Assembly (NCBI RefSeq): GCF_041431135.1
Contig: NZ_CP107799.1
Location: 8,060,001-8,124,000, forward strand
Length of the DNA: 64,000 nucleotides
Direction of reading: 5' to 3'
DNA from: Streptomyces sp. NBC_00554
GTDB lineage: Bacteria; Actinomycetota; Actinomycetes; Streptomycetales; Streptomycetaceae
Shown here: positions 8,737 to 16,052 of the stretch, one piece after another
How the letters are laid out: every line of letters starts with the position of its first letter
How positions within the stretch are numbered: position 1 is the first letter of the stretch
Program-made: the position numbers and the translations under genes
The notes under the pieces: model-generated
Told to the model about the DNA's origin: nothing
The model's input: only the letters and a program-made list of their open reading frames with translations
The model's database searches: none

Positions 8737-9879
8737 ATGAGCTGGCGGAGACCGACGTATCGGACAGTGGACGGAGAGCGGATCGACGGGGCCTGGTGCC
8801 ACGTCTGGCGGCGGAGTGAGTGGAGTGAGGAGTACTTCGTCGAGGATCTGGTCGTCTTCGCGGACGGAGCGGTCCACTGTCGGGAAAGGACCGACCTGGC
8901 CGGCCTGGAGAAGCTGCTGGCCTCGGGCCGGATCTCGGCGACCCGGCCCGACGCCCCGGCCCGTCCCGCCGAACCGCCCAAGTCCAAGTGGGCCTCCCGC
9001 GACAGTGAACCGCTGACCCCGGACGGCTTCCTCCTCGAAGTCGCCGACCTGATAGAGGAGTTGAGCGGACGGCCGACCGTCGTACGGCGGTGCCACGATG
9101 CGATCGAGCGCTACCGGCAGAAGCCGACCGAGCCCCACCGGCTCGCGCTGCGCGACGCCTATCTCGCGGTCCCGCCCCACCTCCGTATCTACGTCCTGGG
9201 CGACATGGACCGCCAGGACCGTCCCCTGCGCATCCTGACCACCGCCATCGGCGAGGCCGTCGACGGGGACGGACCCGTGGTGACGCCGGAACTGCGGCAG
9301 GAGGCCCTCGACTACTTCCGTCGCGGAGACGAGGGCGTCCGGCGCGAGGAGGAGCAACGAGCCGTCCGGTACGCCGACGACCCGGCCGGGACGGGCCGGC
9401 CGGCCGTCGTCTCCCACCAGGTCATCTACCCGCGCGGCTGGCCGGAGGAGCCGGACCTGTTCGTGCTGCGCAACGACTACCCCGTGGAGATCGCCTTCGC
9501 GGGGGAGACGTACGCCTCCGTACTGCACGGGTACTGGTCGCTGTCGGCGGCCGACATCACCGACAGCAGGCGCATCCGGGAGGCGCCCTCGGGCCGGGAG
9601 GCGCACGACCTGGGTGGCCGGGCCGCGCGGCGGGCCGACTGGCCCGAGGTGCGGCTCGCCGTCATGGCCGGGCTGCTGCGCGCGAAGTTCACCCAGCACC
9701 CCGGACTCGCGGAGGTGCTCCTCTCCACGGGGGACGCGAGGCTCAGTTACACGGGCTACTCGGAATCCCCCTACTGGAGAGACGTCCCCGACAACCGCGG
9801 ACGGAACTGGATGGGCCGGCTGCTGGAGCTGACGCGCTCCGAGCTTGCCTGGCAGGTCAGTTGGCCCACGGCGGAGTGA
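8737..9879 (+). CDS. NADAR-domain (YbiA/RibX-like) protein with extra N-terminal domain
   Basis: A 380-residue protein. Residues 1-170 form an unrecognised domain (MSWRRPTYRTVDGERIDGAW; acidic and Trp-rich). Residues 230-370 match the NADAR fold: IREAPSGREAHDLGGRAARRADWPEVR, then LLRAKFTQHPGLAEVLLSTGD and RGRNWMGRLLELTR. NADAR proteins cleave N-glycosidic bonds, including ADP-ribose on guanine left by DarT1-type toxins. The usual SxEH motif reads SVLHGYW (261-267), so the glutamate expected there is replaced by leucine, and the glutamate after TGD is also absent. It may be inactive or altered. It is divergent from dnaE2 across a LexA-like box, hinting at a DNA-damage role (inference). Confidence 0.72.
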   Translation: MSWRRPTYRTVDGERIDGAWCHVWRRSEWSEEYFVEDLVVFADGAVHCRERTDLAGLEKLLASGRISATRPDAPARPAEPPKSKWASRDSEPLTPDGFLLEVADLIEELSGRPTVVRRCHDAIERYRQKPTEPHRLALRDAYLAVPPHLRIYVLGDMDRQDRPLRILTTAIGEAVDGDGPVVTPELRQEALDYFRRGDEGVRREEEQRAVRYADDPAGTGRPAVVSHQVIYPRGWPEEPDLFVLRNDYPVEIAFAGETYASVLHGYWSLSAADITDSRRIREAPSGREAHDLGGRAARRADWPEVRLAVMAGLLRAKFTQHPGLAEVLLSTGDARLSYTGYSESPYWRDVPDNRGRNWMGRLLELTRSELAWQVSWPTAE

Positions 9880-10231
9880 GGACCGTGCCGTCGGCCAGCT
9901 CCGCCTGGAGGCCGATGGACGTGGTGACCCAGGAGGTCGCGGTCTCCTGGGTGGGGTTCTCGACGCCGAACGTCGCGCCGGGGTTGATGATCACCGTGTC
10001 GCCCGCGGTGATCCGCTCGGCGCGGCCGTCGAGGGTGATCAGCAGTTCGCCGGAGAGGAGATGGAAGATCTCCTCGCGGTTGACGGTGTGCACGGGGGCC
10101 TTGGTCCCGGCGGGGATCTCGCCCCGCCAGGCGCACAGCTCCTTGCTGCCGGTGCGGGGAGTGGCGTACGAGACGAAGCGGGCGCCGTGTATCTCGTGGA
10201 CGAGGCCTTCGGAGGAGCGGACTACGGGCAT
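9857..10231 (-). CDS. Cupin-domain protein
   Basis: A 124-residue single-cupin protein. Motif 1 is recognisable as HTVNREEIFHLLSGELLITLDG, keeping one His and the Glu pair but lacking the second His of the metal set. Motif 2 is GDTVIINPGATFGVEN. It is probably a small metal- or ligand-binding protein, or a sensor or enzyme accessory. It overlaps the 3' end of the NADAR gene by 23 bases on the opposite strand. It is divergent from a MarR regulator across a 49-bp inverted-repeat operator and is therefore the likely main target of that regulator. Confidence 0.85.
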   Translation of the reverse strand: MPVVRSSEGLVHEIHGARFVSYATPRTGSKELCAWRGEIPAGTKAPVHTVNREEIFHLLSGELLITLDGRAERITAGDTVIINPGATFGVENPTQETATSWVTTSIGLQAELADGTVLTPPWAN

Positions 10232-10257
10232 GGCGGATCTCCCTCTGCAATGGCTAT

Positions 10258-10306
10258 TTGGTCAAGCTGCTTGACTACTTGGTACATAGTCAAGCAGCTT
10301 GACCAA
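10258..10306. promoter_or_regulatory. Twin palindromic MarR operator
   Basis: TTGGTCAAGCTGCTTGACTA (10258-10277) is repeated as its exact inverse at 10287-10306 with a nine-base spacer. Each arm is itself a palindrome: GTCAAGCTGCTTGAC at 10261-10275 and GTCAAGCAGCTTGAC at 10289-10303, set 28 bp apart. It sits between the cupin gene (start 10231) and marR (start 10333) and looks like two dimer sites for the MarR protein, controlling both genes. Confidence 0.75.
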
Positions 10307-10332
10307 GTCGTCAAGAGTGTTTCAATGCTTCC

Positions 10333-10779
10333 GTGCAGAACTCCGAGGCCATCGCCCTGTCCGCCGTGCTGCTCGCCGCCGCGGGCGAGCTGACGCAGCG
10401 TATCCATGAAGGTGTCGTCGCCCGGGGGTTCGAGGGGGTGCGGCCCGCGCACGGCTTCGCGTTCGCGCGGCTCGCGCCGCACGGGGCGACGGTCACCGAC
10501 CTCGCGGCGCATCTCGGGGTCACCAAGCAGGCCGCGAGTCAGCTCGTCGACGAGGTGGTGCGCAAGGGGTACGTCGAGCGGCGGCCGCATCCCAGTGACG
10601 CGCGCGCCCGGCTGCTCGTGCTGACCGAGCTCGGCTGGGCCTGCACACGTGCGGCGGAGGAAGCGGCGGCGGAGGCCGTCCGGCCCTGGGTCGAACTGCT
10701 CGGCGAGGGTGAAGTTCGGGCGTTGCGCGACCGTTTGGCGCGTATTGCGCCCTACGGTCCCATCAAGCCCGCCTGGTGA
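10333..10779 (+). CDS. MarR-family transcriptional regulator
   Basis: A 148-residue MarR protein. The winged-helix domain is visible as TVTDLAAHLGVTKQAASQLVDEVVRKGYVERRPHPSDARARLLVLTELG, with the conserved wing Asp-Ala-Arg. The N- and C-terminal helices form the dimerisation region. The start is GTG at 10333. MarR proteins usually repress a divergent gene and themselves and release DNA on binding a phenolic or on oxidation; the ligand here is unknown. The twin palindrome directly upstream is the expected operator, and the divergent cupin gene the expected target. Confidence 0.9.
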   Translation: MQNSEAIALSAVLLAAAGELTQRIHEGVVARGFEGVRPAHGFAFARLAPHGATVTDLAAHLGVTKQAASQLVDEVVRKGYVERRPHPSDARARLLVLTELGWACTRAAEEAAAEAVRPWVELLGEGEVRALRDRLARIAPYGPIKPAW

Positions 10780-10858
10780 CGGTACGTCAGTGGCTCTATC
10801 ACAGCCATCGACTACCGCTGGAAGTTTTTACTGACGCGTAACTTCACACTTGGACTAC

Positions 10859-10905
10859 TCACTCGTAACTTGACGAGTGAACAGCATCCTCGTGATCCGG
10901 ATCAC
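10859..10905 (+). promoter_or_regulatory. Lipase upstream region: 8-bp inverted repeat and Crp-like site
   Basis: TCACTCGT-AACTTG-ACGAGTGA at 10859-10880 is a perfect inverted repeat. CGTAACTT within it also occurs 27 bases earlier. GTGATCCGGATCAC at 10892-10905 is a perfect palindrome of GTGA-N6-TCAC form, close to the Crp consensus. Both lie within 95 bases upstream of the lipase ATG. A regulator site plus a cAMP-receptor-like site would fit a substrate-controlled secreted enzyme. Binding is inferred. Confidence 0.45.
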
Positions 10906-10952
10906 AGGGCGTACGCCGTCGCAACTCCCTTGAGCCGCAAGGAGATCACACG

Positions 10953-11828
10953 ATGCTGCCCTGGAAGCGAATGCTCAGACCGCTGGCCGCGCTCCTCCTG
11001 ACCGCCACGGTCGTCATCGTCCCCACCGCCTCCGCCACCGCCACCGCAGCCACCGAGGCCGCCGCGCCCACCAGCGGTTGGAACAACTACTCCTGCAAAC
11101 CGTCCACCGCACACCCCCGCCCCGTCGTCCTCGTCCACGGCACCTTCGCGAACTCCGTCGACAACTGGCTGGGCCTCGCGCCCTACCTGGTGAACCGGGG
11201 CTACTGCGTCTACTCCCTCGACTACGGGCAACTGCCCGGAGTCCCGCTCTTCAACGGCCTCGGCCCGATCGACAAGTCGGCCGAGCAGCTCCAGGTCTTC
11301 GTCGACAAGGTGCTCGCCGCGACCGGCTCCACAAAGGCCGACCTCGTGGGCCATTCGCAGGGCGGCATGATGCCCCGCTACTACCTCAAGTTCCTCGGCG
11401 GAGCCGCCAAGGTGAACGCCCTCGTCGGCATCGCGCCCGACAACCACGGCACCACCCTCAACGGCCTCACCAACCTGCTGGCGTACTTCCCCGGCGCCGA
11501 GGACCTGCTCTCCACGGCGACTCCGGCACTCGCCGACCAGATCGCCGGATCCGCGTTCCTGACCAAGCTCAACGCGGGCGGGGACACCGTCGCGGGCGTC
11601 CACTACACGGTCATCGCCACCAAGTACGACGAGGTGGTCACGCCGTACCGCTCACAGTTCCTCACCGGATCCGACGTCCACAACGTCCTGTTGCAGGACC
11701 TGTGCGCCGTCGACCTCTCCGAGCACGCGGCGATCGGCCTCCTCGACCGCATCGCCTTCCACGAGGTGGTCAACGCGCTCGATCCCTCGCACGCCACCGC
11801 CACCACCTGCGCGTCCGTGCTCGGCTGA
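10953..11828 (+). CDS. Secreted triacylglycerol lipase/esterase
   Basis: A 291-residue exported alpha/beta hydrolase. A Sec signal peptide (MLPWKRMLRPLAALLLTATV, cleavage near ASA-TA or A-AAPTSG) precedes VVLVHGTFANSVDNW (oxyanion hole). The nucleophile elbow is GHSQGG (Ser135), the acid KYDEVVTP (Asp226) and the base SEHAAIGL (His258). Cys48/85 and 251/286 probably form disulfides. It matches the actinomycete Lipase_2 family (S. coelicolor SCO1735-type). The start has a strong ribosome site (AAGGAG at 10939-10944). It converges on the LPMO gene and shares its terminator. It acts outside the cell on esters or lipids. Confidence 0.92.
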   Translation: MLPWKRMLRPLAALLLTATVVIVPTASATATAATEAAAPTSGWNNYSCKPSTAHPRPVVLVHGTFANSVDNWLGLAPYLVNRGYCVYSLDYGQLPGVPLFNGLGPIDKSAEQLQVFVDKVLAATGSTKADLVGHSQGGMMPRYYLKFLGGAAKVNALVGIAPDNHGTTLNGLTNLLAYFPGAEDLLSTATPALADQIAGSAFLTKLNAGGDTVAGVHYTVIATKYDEVVTPYRSQFLTGSDVHNVLLQDLCAVDLSEHAAIGLLDRIAFHEVVNALDPSHATATTCASVLG

Positions 11829-11836
11829 GCACGCCG

Positions 11837-11875
11837 CCGGGGTCTGTCCTGCCTGAGCCGCCGGACAGACCCCGG
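11837..11875. terminator. Bidirectional terminator between lipase and LPMO genes
   Basis: CCGGGGTCTGTCC (11837-11849) pairs perfectly with GGACAGACCCCGG (11863-11875) across a 13-base loop. It lies between two convergent stop codons (11828 and 11895). There is no U-tract, as is usual in Streptomyces. Confidence 0.85.
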
Positions 11876-11894
11876 ATTGCCGTGCCGGGCGGGC

Positions 11895-12938
11895 CTAACG
11901 GCCGTGGCGTCCGCCGCTCACCGCGCGGCGGCGGACCGAAGCGAAGAGCGTGGCCGCGCCGAGTGCCAGGGCGGCGGCGCCGCCGACCGCGAGGTACGGG
12001 GTGGTGCCGTCTCCGCCGGTCTCGGCGAGGTTCTCCGAGGCGCCGGCCGCCTGGGCCTCGACCTGGCCGGCCGGGGTGGCGGTCTCCGCGACCGGGGAGG
12101 CCGTGGTGGGTCCCGCGGACGTACTGGCGTCGTTGTCGCCGTGGCCGTTGTGCTCGACGGTCGACTTGTCGGTACCGGCCTCGATCTGCTCCTCGGAGGG
12201 TGCCGAGGCGGTCGGGGCGGGGGCCGGGGAAGCAGTGGTCGTCGTGCCGCTGCCGCTGTCACCACTGTCATCGCCGGTGCCGCTGTCGCTCCCGCCGTAC
12301 GTGATGTCCGAGCAGGAGTAGAAGGCTTCCGGGCTGTCCGAGCGCTGCCAGATCGCGTAGAGCAGTTGCTTGCCGGAGCGCTGCGGGAGGGTGCCGGAGA
12401 ACGTGTAGAAGCCGCCGGAGGCGGTCGGGTCGGTGGCCGAGGCGACCGGATTCTGGAGGTCCAGATCGTCCCAGGCCAAGGGCTGCGACGGGTCGTAGCC
12501 GGCCTTGGTGACATAGACCTTGAAGGTGCCCTTGTGCGGCGCGGTCACCCGGTACTTGAAGGTGTACGAGCCACTGCTCACGCTCGTGGCCGGCCAGTCC
12601 TCGCGGGCCAGGTCCAGGCCCTTGAACTCGTCGCTGTTCGCGCTGCACAGCTTGCCGTCCGGGATCAGCGCCTGGTGCTGCCCGTTGGCGTCGCCGATGC
12701 GAATGCCGTTCCAGTCGTAGAGCGCCTGCGTGCCGCCTGCCGCGACGACCGCCTTGCAGGCGGCCGACTTGGGGCTCTCCGGACCCTCCGCGTAGCACTG
12801 GGAGACCCGGCTGACCGGGTCTCCCATCGTGCCGTGCGCGGCGGCCGGCGCGGCGGCGAGCGCGGTCAGGGCGAGCGGGGCGACACCGGCGACGGCGATC
12901 GCGGCGGCCTTACGGCGAGTGGGCAGGGCGGCGGTCAT
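11895..12938 (-). CDS. AA10 lytic polysaccharide monooxygenase with LAETG wall anchor
   Basis: 347 residues. A twin-domain export signal (MTAALPTRRKAAAIAV to APAAA) is followed by mature His35 (HGTMGDPV), the first copper-brace ligand; His135 (TAPHKGTF) is the second. The catalytic domain ends near FYSCSDITYG (216). A Ser/Thr/Ala-rich linker follows, then LAETG (304-308), a hydrophobic helix and SVRRRAVSGGRHGR, a class E sortase signal. The enzyme should therefore be covalently displayed on the wall and oxidise chitin or cellulose. There is no carbohydrate-binding module. The ATG at 12938 is chosen over 13010 because it begins the signal peptide. It resembles S. coelicolor SCO1734. Confidence 0.93.
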   Translation of the reverse strand: MTAALPTRRKAAAIAVAGVAPLALTALAAAPAAAHGTMGDPVSRVSQCYAEGPESPKSAACKAVVAAGGTQALYDWNGIRIGDANGQHQALIPDGKLCSANSDEFKGLDLAREDWPATSVSSGSYTFKYRVTAPHKGTFKVYVTKAGYDPSQPLAWDDLDLQNPVASATDPTASGGFYTFSGTLPQRSGKQLLYAIWQRSDSPEAFYSCSDITYGGSDSGTGDDSGDSGSGTTTTASPAPAPTASAPSEEQIEAGTDKSTVEHNGHGDNDASTSAGPTTASPVAETATPAGQVEAQAAGASENLAETGGDGTTPYLAVGGAAALALGAATLFASVRRRAVSGGRHGR

Positions 12939-13119
12939 GGGGGAACTCCTCGAAACGTCCCGGATGCATGGGCTGAACCTGTGGGCCGAACCCGTGGGGG
13001 CGATCAGCAAGCTAGCCCGAAGAAACCGCGAAATCGCCTGCTGGAGGCGGGAGATGGAGATCCTTATGGCGGCGTTAAGGGAGCGCTGAGACTGCGATCA
13101 GGTAGGTAGCGTTCGCGCC

Positions 13120-13599
13120 ATGACAGATGCACCGAGAGAGACAGCCGCCTTGAGTGACCTCGATGTCCGTCGGGCCGTCGCTTCCGACGTACCCGCGGTG
13201 AAGGCCGTGACCGACGCGGCCTACCACCACTACATCGAACGCATCGGAGTGGTGCCGCAGCCCATGGAGGCGGACCACGCGGCGAACGTGGCGGCGGGGC
13301 GGGTGTTCGTCACGGGAGAGCCCGTGACGGGCCTCGTGGTGATCGAGGCGTACGAGGACCATCTATACCTCGACAGCATCGCCGTCCGTCCCGACGCCCA
13401 TGGAAAGGGCGTGGGACGACGGCTGCTGGCATTCGTGGACGCACACACGCGAGCCCTCGGACTGCCCGAGGTCAGGCTCTACACGAACGCGATGATGTGG
13501 GAGAACCAGAAGATCTACCCGAAGTACGGGTACGAGGTCACGGAGCGGCGCGTGGACGGCCCCTACGACCGCATCCACTACCGCAAGCGGCTCGCCTGA
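13120..13599 (+). CDS. GNAT-family N-acetyltransferase
   Basis: A 159-residue single-domain GNAT. VRRAVASDVPAVKAVTDAAY is motif C/D and LYLDSIAVRPDAHGKGVGRRLLAFVDAHTRALG is motif A, with the acetyl-CoA pyrophosphate loop (HGKGVG). Motif B is LYTNAMMWENQKIYPKYGYEV. It is cytoplasmic and of unknown substrate. The start ATG at 13120 sits in the 181-base gap from the divergent LPMO gene. No operon partner follows on the same strand before a small leftward gene. Confidence 0.9.
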   Translation: MTDAPRETAALSDLDVRRAVASDVPAVKAVTDAAYHHYIERIGVVPQPMEADHAANVAAGRVFVTGEPVTGLVVIEAYEDHLYLDSIAVRPDAHGKGVGRRLLAFVDAHTRALGLPEVRLYTNAMMWENQKIYPKYGYEVTERRVDGPYDRIHYRKRLA

Positions 13600-13639
13600 C
13601 TGTTCCCGGGGTTCTCATGGCCGGGCGGGCAGGCGCCGC

Positions 13640-13774
13640 TCACCCGTCCGGCCACCACGTGCGGTGGATGTCCTTTCGGACCTCCGGACGCTCTACCGGG
13701 CGCTCGTCGGCCTCGTCCCGCACGCGGCGGGAGTCCGACTTCCTCAGGGGCTTCTGCAGGGTTACGCGGCGCAT
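13640..13774 (-). CDS. 44-residue basic small protein
   Basis: A short frame encoding MRRVTLQKPLRKSDSRRV and ending HRTWWPDG, with stop TGA at 13640. A near-perfect ribosome site (AAGGAGG) lies six bases before the ATG. The protein is rich in Arg/Lys and acidic residues (KPLRKSDSRRVRDEADERP) and has a Trp-Trp-Pro tail. I recall similar short proteins in other Streptomyces but cannot name a family. It is flanked by an acetyltransferase and a methyltransferase on the other strand. No function is proposed. Confidence 0.7.
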   Translation of the reverse strand: MRRVTLQKPLRKSDSRRVRDEADERPVERPEVRKDIHRTWWPDG

Positions 13775-13889
13775 GGCTGCCTCCTTGCGTCTACCTATGT
13801 CCGCGGTGACACGGAGGTAGACCCTTTCGGGGAGAGTTCCTCATCGGTCGCGATCTGTCTGTGGTGCCAGTCACGATTCGACTGTCAGT

Positions 13890-13902
13890 GGTGACTGTCA
13901 CC
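13890..13902. promoter_or_regulatory. 13-bp palindrome before the methyltransferase
   Basis: GGTGACTGTCACC is a perfect palindrome about a central T. GACTGTCA also occurs ten bases earlier as a direct repeat. It ends nine bases before the preferred ATG (13912), so it may be an operator overlapping the transcription start. It also overlaps the in-frame upstream GTG at 13861. Confidence 0.35.
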
Positions 13903-13911
13903 CTGGTGCAC

Positions 13912-14535
13912 ATGGCGAGTAACAACGAGATGAATCCAGTGATTCCAGGGGCTGACGTCGACTGGGACGTAGAGTCCGTCACCTTCGACGAGGAGCCGGA
14001 CCACGGGCTGCGCGATCCCGTCGTACGGGAGGCCTGGGCCGCCCGGTTGAGCACGTGGCTGCCGGAGCGGGCCTCCGACGTCCTCGACCTGGGCTGCGGC
14101 ACCGGCAGCCTGTCACTCCTCGCGTCCGGGTGGGGGCATCACGTCACCGGGGTCGACCTCTCGCCGGGCATGGTCGACCTGGCCCGCGCCAAGCTCGCCG
14201 GGCGTGACGCGGTGTTCCTGGTCGGTGACGCTGCGGCACCGCCCGTCGGTGAGCAGCTGTTCGACGTCCTGCTCTGCCGCCATGTGCTGTGGACGCTGCC
14301 CGACCCCGGGCGCGTCCTGCGGCACTGGTGCGGACTGCTGCGCCCCGGCGGGCGGCTCGTCCTCGTGGAGGGCGTGTGGGGGACGGTGAGCCCGGTCGGC
14401 ATATCCGCGGACCGGCTCACCGCGCTTCTGGAGCCCCTCGCGGCGGACGTCCGGGTGGAGCGGCTCTCGGACGACTCGCGGTTGTGGGGGAGGGAGGTCG
14501 AGGACGAGCGGTACGCGGTGGTGGCCGGCCTCTGA
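13912..14535 (+). CDS. Class I SAM-dependent methyltransferase
   Basis: A 207-residue methyltransferase with motif I VLDLGCGTGSLSLLASGWG, post-I acidic VDLSPGMVDLARAKL, and motif III LRPGGRLVLVEGVWG. The substrate-binding part is short and gives no clue to the acceptor. The frame continues to a GTG at 13861, but MASNNEMNPVIPG at 13912 fits the usual start of this family. It is probably cytoplasmic and small-molecule directed. Neighbouring genes (acetyltransferases, DUF402) are a conserved but functionally mixed group. Confidence 0.87.
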   Translation: MASNNEMNPVIPGADVDWDVESVTFDEEPDHGLRDPVVREAWAARLSTWLPERASDVLDLGCGTGSLSLLASGWGHHVTGVDLSPGMVDLARAKLAGRDAVFLVGDAAAPPVGEQLFDVLLCRHVLWTLPDPGRVLRHWCGLLRPGGRLVLVEGVWGTVSPVGISADRLTALLEPLAADVRVERLSDDSRLWGREVEDERYAVVAGL

Positions 14536-14552
14536 GTGAACAGGGCCTCCTC

Positions 14553-15071
14553 CTAAGCGAGCAGGTCCTCGAAGTCACCCTTCCGGGCGAGGAGTTCGAG
14601 TTCGTCCAAGGCGTTCTCGGCGGCGGCCGCGGCCGCCGGATCCGTCGTCGCCAGGCCGCTCGCGGCGAACTCGTCCTCGTCCAGGCGGAGTACGGCCGTG
14701 CCGTCGGCGGAGCGCCACAGGTCCAGGTCGAGATCCTCGACGACCAGCTCGGCGGCGGCACCGCCGGGGGCGCCGGAGACGACGGCCGGGCGGGTGATGT
14801 CGCAGTACCAGCCCTTCAGCACGCCCTCGGCGTCGCGGACCTCCTTCACCGCGTACCAGCGGTCCCGCCAGTAGTACTCGGTGAAGACATCGCCCGCCTC
14901 GAAGCGTACGAAGCCGAAGTCGCGGACGCCTTCGCCCGCCCACGGCGCCCGTACGGTGACGCGGGTGCCGTCGTCGGCGAGCAGTTCGGCGGGGTAACGG
15001 ATCTTCGTACGGCCCGCCTTGACGAGGACGATCTCCAACTGGGGGAGGGATTCAGCCGAGTTCGCGGACAT
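14553..15071 (-). CDS. DUF402 (FomD-like) protein
   Basis: A 172-residue DUF402 protein. The core (RYPAELLADDGTRVTVRAPWAGEGVRDFGFVRFEAGDVFTEYYWRDRWYAVKEVRDAEG and GWYCDITRPAV) is the FomD-like beta-barrel, which binds divalent metal and hydrolyses nucleoside phosphates or nucleotidyl-phosphonates in characterised cases. The last 50 residues are acidic helices (ENALDELELLARKGDFEDLLA) typical of the actinomycete branch. Its ATG lies 20 bases inside the upstream acetyltransferase gene, so the two are translationally coupled. Exact substrate unknown. Confidence 0.82.
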   Translation of the reverse strand: MSANSAESLPQLEIVLVKAGRTKIRYPAELLADDGTRVTVRAPWAGEGVRDFGFVRFEAGDVFTEYYWRDRWYAVKEVRDAEGVLKGWYCDITRPAVVSGAPGGAAAELVVEDLDLDLWRSADGTAVLRLDEDEFAASGLATTDPAAAAAAENALDELELLARKGDFEDLLA

Positions 15072-15981
15072 AACGCACCTCCGTGGCGCAGATCTCGTAA
15101 CCGAACCACCTGTTGATCGCGATCATCGGCCCGTTGCCGGAGTCGTTGCCCGTGAACGCCTCCGTGAAGCCGGCGGCGCGGGCGCGGTGCAGGGAGTCGT
15201 TCTTGGCGAGCTTGGCGAGGCCGCGGCCGCGGTGGGCGCGGGCGGTGCCCGTCATCACCGTGCCGTAGCGGGTGCCGCCGTCCGTGCGGGCCGCGCTGAA
15301 CGCCGCGGGGCGGCCGTCGACGACCGAGACCGAGGTCAGCTCGGGGCTGAAGAGGGGGTGGTTCCAGGTCTCCTGGAGCCAGGCCTCGTAGTCCGTGAAC
15401 TCCTGGGGGACGTCGCTGGGTTCGTCCGCCATCGTCTCCGCGTCCAGGTCGAACAGGGGGCGCGGATCGGCGGCGTAGTCGGAGCCCTTGCGGAGTTCGA
15501 CGCCTGGGGGGAGGGCCTGACGGGGTGGCAGGGCACCGTTCGCCAGGTCCAGGCGGAGGAAGTACGCGGAGCGGCTCGCGCGGTAGCCGTGCTTCTCGGC
15601 GAAGGCGCGGTTGGCGGGGGAGTCCAGGACCCAGGCGAAGAGCTTCGTGGCACCCATGGCCGTCAGGTGCTCCTCGGCGGCGCGGACCAGGAGCGAGCCC
15701 GCGCCCCGGCGGGTGCTGTCCGGAGCGACGTACACGTTGAGATAGCCCTGGTCCGCCTCCGGGCTGTCGTGCACGATGCCGACGTTGGCCGTGCCGATCG
15801 CTTCGCCGTCCTGCTCGGCGAGCAAAGGCCGGTAGTGGGCGTCGGGGTGAGCATGCGTGGCGTCGTAAGCGACGGACTCGGGGGTGTGCAGCATGAAGGG
15901 GAGGGCGAGGTGGCGGACCCGGGCGAAGCCCTCGGCGTCCCGCCGGTCGTCGGGTCGGACGTCACGAACGATCACTGTCAT
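15052..15981 (-). CDS. Tandem-GNAT acetyltransferase
   Basis: A 309-residue protein with two GNAT modules. Residues 1-145 include YLNVYVAPDSTRRGAGSLLVRAAEEHL (complete acetyl-CoA loop RRGAG), and residues 150-309 include GTVMTGTARAHRGRGLAKLAKNDSL (loop RGRGLA). Such tandem GNATs occur in actinomycetes as mycothiol-synthase-like or drug and amine acetyltransferases; it is not MshD by context. Its 3' end overlaps the DUF402 gene. Start ATG at 15981, 72 bases from the divergent GntR gene. Confidence 0.88.
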   Translation of the reverse strand: MTVIVRDVRPDDRRDAEGFARVRHLALPFMLHTPESVAYDATHAHPDAHYRPLLAEQDGEAIGTANVGIVHDSPEADQGYLNVYVAPDSTRRGAGSLLVRAAEEHLTAMGATKLFAWVLDSPANRAFAEKHGYRASRSAYFLRLDLANGALPPRQALPPGVELRKGSDYAADPRPLFDLDAETMADEPSDVPQEFTDYEAWLQETWNHPLFSPELTSVSVVDGRPAAFSAARTDGGTRYGTVMTGTARAHRGRGLAKLAKNDSLHRARAAGFTEAFTGNDSGNGPMIAINRWFGYEICATEVRYVRELG

Positions 15982-16052
15982 GAAGACGCACGCTACGCGT
16001 GGGCTGTGCAGCGGTGCCTCTCATTTTCCGCCGGGTGCGGGACAATCGGCCC

